In this document: positions 6,069 to 8,717 of the stretch, piece by piece | Position numbering within the stretch: the stretch's first letter is position 1 | How the letters are laid out: each line of letters starts with the position of its first letter | Origin: CAYXXZ01 sp050175615 | Lineage (GTDB): Bacteria > Pseudomonadota > Gammaproteobacteria > Pseudomonadales > Porticoccaceae | Assembly (NCBI GenBank): GCA_050175615.1 | Contig: JBFXIU010000139.1 | Span: forward strand, 1 to 8,717 | Reading direction: 5' to 3' | Length of the DNA: 8,717 nt | Translations under genes and position numbers: made by a program | Notes under the pieces: generated by a model | What the model was told of the DNA's origin: nothing | Databases searched by the model: none | The model's input: only the letters and a program-made list of their open reading frames with translations

Positions 6069-8051
6069 ATGAAACAGCTAGGTCGCGCCTTTTATCATAG
6101 CTCAATTGCCAATTTTATTAGTGAGTCACGCTCAAACATTTTAGGGGTATTGGCAGAGAATAATCATTTTGAATTATCCCAAGAGCAACGAAGTGCCTGG
6201 TTATCTGAGATAAATATTTTGCAACAAACCTTACAGCCATATACTGGCTATATTTTATTTGAATATGTAATTCCTAGAATGGGGAAGCGTGCTGACGTTA
6301 TTCTTCTCATTCAGCAAAGCATTTTTGTAGTCGAATTCAAAGTAGGTTCGCATCGTTTTGACAAACAAGCTTCGGATCAGGTGATGGACTACGCACTGGA
6401 CCTAAAGAACTTCCATGCTGGGAGCCAACATCGCAATATTTATCCTATCCTAATTGCCACGAGTGGAACTCCATTGACGGAACAAAAAATTGTTCTTAGC
6501 GATGACGGAGTTTGTGCTACTTTATTTGGTACGCCCGAAAATCTGGCAAATTTACTATGGCGCTGCCTGGCTGAAGAATGTGACGACAGTATAACATGGC
6601 AAAAGGTGTGGGCAAGTTCAGGCTATCATCCCACGCCAACAATAATCGAAGCTGCTCAAGCCCTTTACGCAGGGCACTCGGTAGCAGAGATTAGTCGTAG
6701 CGATGCTGGCACCATCAATCTGTCTCAGACAACAGAGGCAGTCAAAGCTATCATCAACCAAGCAATGACGCAGCATAGAAAATCTATTTGCTTTATTACA
6801 GGAGTCCCAGGAGCTGGAAAAACTCTGGCAGGTTTGAATATTGCGAGTGCCTGGCAAGATCCAAAGAATCAACAACATGCGGTTTTTCTTTCAGGTAATG
6901 GCCCCTTGGTGAGTATTCTACGCGAAGCCTTAAGTCGCGATGAGCACGAAAGAACAAAGCAGTCTGGCCTGAAAAAAAATAAAAAAGAGTGTGAACGAGA
7001 AACAGCCGCCTTCATTCAAAATATTCACCATTTTCGCGATGATATGCTTCGTTCTGATGACGCACCTATTGAACATGTTGTCATATTTGATGAAGCACAG
7101 CGCGCCTGGGATAAAGAACAGGCTAGCTCATTTATGCAACGAAAGCGCGGGCTCGCTGATTTTTCCATTTCAGAACCGGAATTTTTGCTTTCAGCGATGG
7201 ATCGCCATCAAGATTGGGCTGTGATCATTTGTCTCATTGGTGGAGGGCAAGAAATAAACACTGGGGAAGGCGGTATAGGGGAATGGTACCAAGCTCTGCG
7301 CGACAGATTTACAGGCTGGCAAGTATGGGTTTCTCCCAACCTAACTGACAGTGAATATCTAATAGGAACATCAGGAAAGACGCTTCTGGATATTAAGAGC
7401 AAAGAATGGAAGCCAGAGTTGCATCTTGCAACGTCGGTGCGATCTTTTCGCTCTGAAAAAGTTTCTACCCTCGTCAAATCGCTTCTGGATATAAACCAAA
7501 CTGAAGCACAGCTCTTACTAAGTGAAATCAGCGATAAATATCCTTTAGTATTAACCCGTGATTTAGATGTGGCTCGCCACTGGCTTAAGAGCCATGCGCG
7601 TGGCACAGAAAGATATGGCATCATAGCCAGTTCTGGGGCTCAACGATTGAGGCCTCTTGGTATAGACGTTAAAAGTAGCATTGATGAAATTAGCTGGTTC
7701 CTTAACAATAAAGGAGACGTACGGTCTTCTTACTATCCGGAGGTGGTTGCCACAGAATTTCACATCCAAGGTCTCGAGTTAGACTGGACAGCCCTTGTGT
7801 GGGATGCAGACTTACGTTTTATCAATGGCAATTGGGAATACTGGCAGTTTAGAGGTTCTTCTTGGCAAGCGATTCGTAGTGAGCCTAACCAACGGTATTT
7901 AAAAAATGCCTATAGAGTCCTTTTGACACGCGCACGGCAAGGTATGATTATCGTTGTCCCTAAGGGTAATGACAACGATCATACGCGGCCTCTGAAATTC
8001 TATGATGAAACATACAACTATCTGTCAGAACTAGGTATTAAAGAAATTTAA
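6069..8051 (+). CDS. PD-(D/E)XK nuclease-like / DUF2075 superfamily 1 helicase fusion protein
   Basis: A 660-residue cytoplasmic protein. The N-terminal part (about 55-135) has the order E65, D76 (KRADVIL), E89-x-K91 (VVEFKVG) and then Q104-x3-Y108 (QVMDY), the pattern of RecB/Cas4-type PD-(D/E)XK nucleases. From about 235 follows the DUF2075 (Schlafen group 3-like) helicase: Walker A GVPGAGKT (245-252), Walker B VVIFDEAQ (337-344), GGGQEINTGEGG (391-402), EFHIQGLE (563-570) and the arginine motif YRVLLTRARQG (615-625). All key residues are present, so both activities are plausible. Proteins of this kind are widespread in accessory regions, and a role in defence or DNA/RNA processing is inferred, not shown. 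The ATG at 6069 follows GGGGGA at 7 bases; a TTG at 6048 would add 7 residues without a ribosome site. Codon use is AT-rich, unlike the ABC operon, and an IS remnant lies just upstream, indicating transfer. Confidence 0.88.
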   Translation: MKQLGRAFYHSSIANFISESRSNILGVLAENNHFELSQEQRSAWLSEINILQQTLQPYTGYILFEYVIPRMGKRADVILLIQQSIFVVEFKVGSHRFDKQASDQVMDYALDLKNFHAGSQHRNIYPILIATSGTPLTEQKIVLSDDGVCATLFGTPENLANLLWRCLAEECDDSITWQKVWASSGYHPTPTIIEAAQALYAGHSVAEISRSDAGTINLSQTTEAVKAIINQAMTQHRKSICFITGVPGAGKTLAGLNIASAWQDPKNQQHAVFLSGNGPLVSILREALSRDEHERTKQSGLKKNKKECERETAAFIQNIHHFRDDMLRSDDAPIEHVVIFDEAQRAWDKEQASSFMQRKRGLADFSISEPEFLLSAMDRHQDWAVIICLIGGGQEINTGEGGIGEWYQALRDRFTGWQVWVSPNLTDSEYLIGTSGKTLLDIKSKEWKPELHLATSVRSFRSEKVSTLVKSLLDINQTEAQLLLSEISDKYPLVLTRDLDVARHWLKSHARGTERYGIIASSGAQRLRPLGIDVKSSIDEISWFLNNKGDVRSSYYPEVVATEFHIQGLELDWTALVWDADLRFINGNWEYWQFRGSSWQAIRSEPNQRYLKNAYRVLLTRARQGMIIVVPKGNDNDHTRPLKFYDETYNYLSELGIKEI

Positions 8052-8190
8052 ATCATTTTATCCAAAATGCCTAACTGCTAGAAGGCAGATGTATTACATG
8101 ACTAACAAAACAGATCGTCTAAGGTCATTTTCTTTCAGTTCCTCGAGAAAAGAAAAGGATTCACTAGCGCTAATGTCGATCCCAAAAATT

Positions 8191-8229
8191 AAATTTCCGG
8201 ATTCGTCATTTCGACGAATCCGGAAATTT
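8191..8229. repeat. Perfect 17-bp inverted repeat (long hairpin)
   Basis: AAATTTCCGGATTCGTC (8191-8207) and its exact complement (8213-8229) are separated by 5 bases. On the minus strand the hairpin is followed by AATTTTTGGG, so it could end a minus-strand transcript, for example one passing through the remnant at 8323-8463. On the plus strand no T-run follows. Other readings are an insertion-sequence end pair, a recombination site or a protein-binding palindrome. Confidence 0.65.
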
Positions 8230-8296
8230 CGGAGCGGGACTTAATTGTGTATTATAACATGCTTAAATTAAACATTATTCTAGATAGTAGCGTTTT

Positions 8297-8318
8297 AGTT
8301 GCCCCCAAAGTTGCCCCC
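8297..8318. repeat. Short tandem direct repeat
   Basis: AGTTGCCCCC occurs at 8297-8306 and again at 8309-8318, a 12-base period, followed by a run of six T. It lies just beyond the stop of the minus-strand remnant. It may be slippage, or a site used by a recombinase; no function can be assigned. Confidence 0.5.
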
Positions 8319-8322
8319 TTTT

Positions 8323-8463
8323 TTATTCGGTGTGGTACTGGCGAGAGTGTCGCAGATGCTGCACCATCAATTCGCGTAGTGTGTAATCGCGCACTCTGTC
8401 CTTCCACCATTCAAATCTTGCCGGTGTCGTAATTTGCGGCAAGGTCGAGTAGGCTAAATAATA
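8323..8463 (-). pseudogene. Probable 3' coding remnant of an unrecognised gene
   Basis: 46 open codons end in TAA at 8323-8325. The product includes ARFEWWKDRVRDYTLRELMV and ends QHLRHSRQYHTE. The composition (aromatic and charged residues, few rare ones) is that of a real protein C-terminus. The stretch is GC-richer than the AT-rich DNA on both sides. There is no credible start codon or ribosome site upstream, where the frame is closed by TAA at 8464-8466, so only a tail would remain. I do not recognise the family. The opposite-strand frame at 8247-8432 is less protein-like. Confidence 0.35.
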
Positions 8464-8497
8464 TTAAGTTATCTCATGATGTCATGCAATAATACTG

Positions 8498-8502
8498 GGA
8501 GG
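8498..8502 (+). promoter_or_regulatory. Strong ribosome binding site of the last gene
   Basis: GGAGG stands 5 bases before the ATG at 8508. It is the strongest Shine-Dalgarno sequence in the AT-rich part of the window and decides the start of the partial gene. Confidence 0.7.
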
Positions 8503-8507
8503 AAGAC

Positions 8508-8717
8508 ATGATACATATTGAAAGAATTCTGCAAAATTGCTCAGAAGACCATTTGCTCAAAGTTTTATTTCAGCATAAAAATGACTATCTTTTCTCTTCC
8601 TCATTCTTGTGGCACTTAAATAATACATTAAGCCTGTTGTTGGAAGTTGACCTTAAAGCATATAATGATTTTATTTTTAATAAATTACCAGCTAAGAACC
8701 GTGATTCGTTTGATATC
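8508..8717 (+). CDS. Unrecognised protein, N-terminal 70 residues only
   Basis: The frame is open from the ATG at 8508 to the end of the window with no stop. It begins MIHIERILQNCSEDHLLKVL and continues with a run rich in Leu, Asn, Phe and Lys. No signal peptide, membrane segment or known motif is visible; the residues suggest a soluble, mostly helical N-terminus. Base use is strongly AT-rich, like the nuclease-helicase gene. The gap of 456 bases with a hairpin and a remnant makes a shared operon with that gene unlikely. Its place in an acquired patch beside a likely defence gene is suggestive only. Confidence 0.7.
   Translation, partial: MIHIERILQNCSEDHLLKVLFQHKNDYLFSSSFLWHLNNTLSLLLEVDLKAYNDFIFNKLPAKNRDSFDI

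Larger units (their letters stand above)
8052..8507. other. Intergenic patchwork between the helicase and the last gene
   Basis: 456 bases without a confident intact gene. It contains a weak hairpin just after the helicase stop (TGCCT/AGGCA, 5 bp, no T-run), the 17-bp inverted repeat, a 10-bp direct repeat and a GC-richer coding remnant on the minus strand, each listed separately. A 48-codon plus-strand frame at 8098-8244 runs through the inverted repeat and has no good ribosome site; it is probably not a gene. Confidence 0.5.

Noticed and set aside
8098..8244. 48-codon plus-strand frame after the helicase
   Set aside because: No ribosome site at a proper distance, and half of its length is the inverted repeat; the product is Ser/Arg/Lys-rich and not convincing.
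8247..8432. 61-codon plus-strand frame over the direct repeat
   Set aside because: No ribosome site, composition unlike its AT-rich neighbours, and the opposite strand gives a more protein-like translation.
1..8717. CRISPR array, rRNA, integrase next to the tRNA, or toxin-antitoxin pair
   Set aside because: No regularly spaced repeats, no rRNA-like sequence, no second copy of the tRNA 3' end and no paired small overlapping genes were seen.

Overview
The window looks like a chromosomal segment of a sulfate-reducing deltaproteobacterium of the Desulfovibrio type. This is inferred from GC-rich housekeeping genes, a small free-standing MOSC protein and the general style of the proteins; it was not proved by any search. 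GC-rich backbone genes fill about the first 5.7 kb. From about 5.67 kb to the end the DNA becomes visibly AT-rich, carries a transposase remnant and encodes accessory proteins, as expected of a horizontally acquired patch.

Left part, minus strand (1-1988): a strong sigma70-type promoter drives tRNA-Val(GAC). A terminator-like hairpin follows, then thrS (threonyl-tRNA synthetase), whose 3' end lies outside the window. Plus strand (about 2200-2765): a structured leader resembling the GEMM/cyclic-di-GMP-I riboswitch class sits just upstream of a MOSC-domain gene. Its aptamer-like fold has two competing alternative helices.

Middle (2945-5670): two palindromes with the same arms flank a 38-codon lipoprotein-like reading frame. 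A tightly packed three-gene ABC importer operon of the nitrate/sulfonate/taurine class follows: periplasmic binding protein, permease and ATPase, with 8- and 4-base overlaps. The substrate cannot be told from the sequence.

Right part (5671-8717): a truncated IS3-family orfA on the minus strand marks the boundary of the AT-rich patch. Next is a 660-residue protein that joins an N-terminal PD-(D/E)XK nuclease-like domain to a DUF2075 (Schlafen group 3-like) superfamily 1 helicase. It is a plausible stand-alone phage-defence or nucleic-acid-processing gene. Behind it lie 456 bases with a perfect 17-bp inverted repeat, a short direct repeat and a probable coding remnant on the minus strand. The window ends in the first 70 codons of an unrecognised gene with a strong ribosome binding site. 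The best candidates for something new are the nuclease-helicase gene with its duplicated translation-start region, and the riboswitch-like leader of the MOSC gene.
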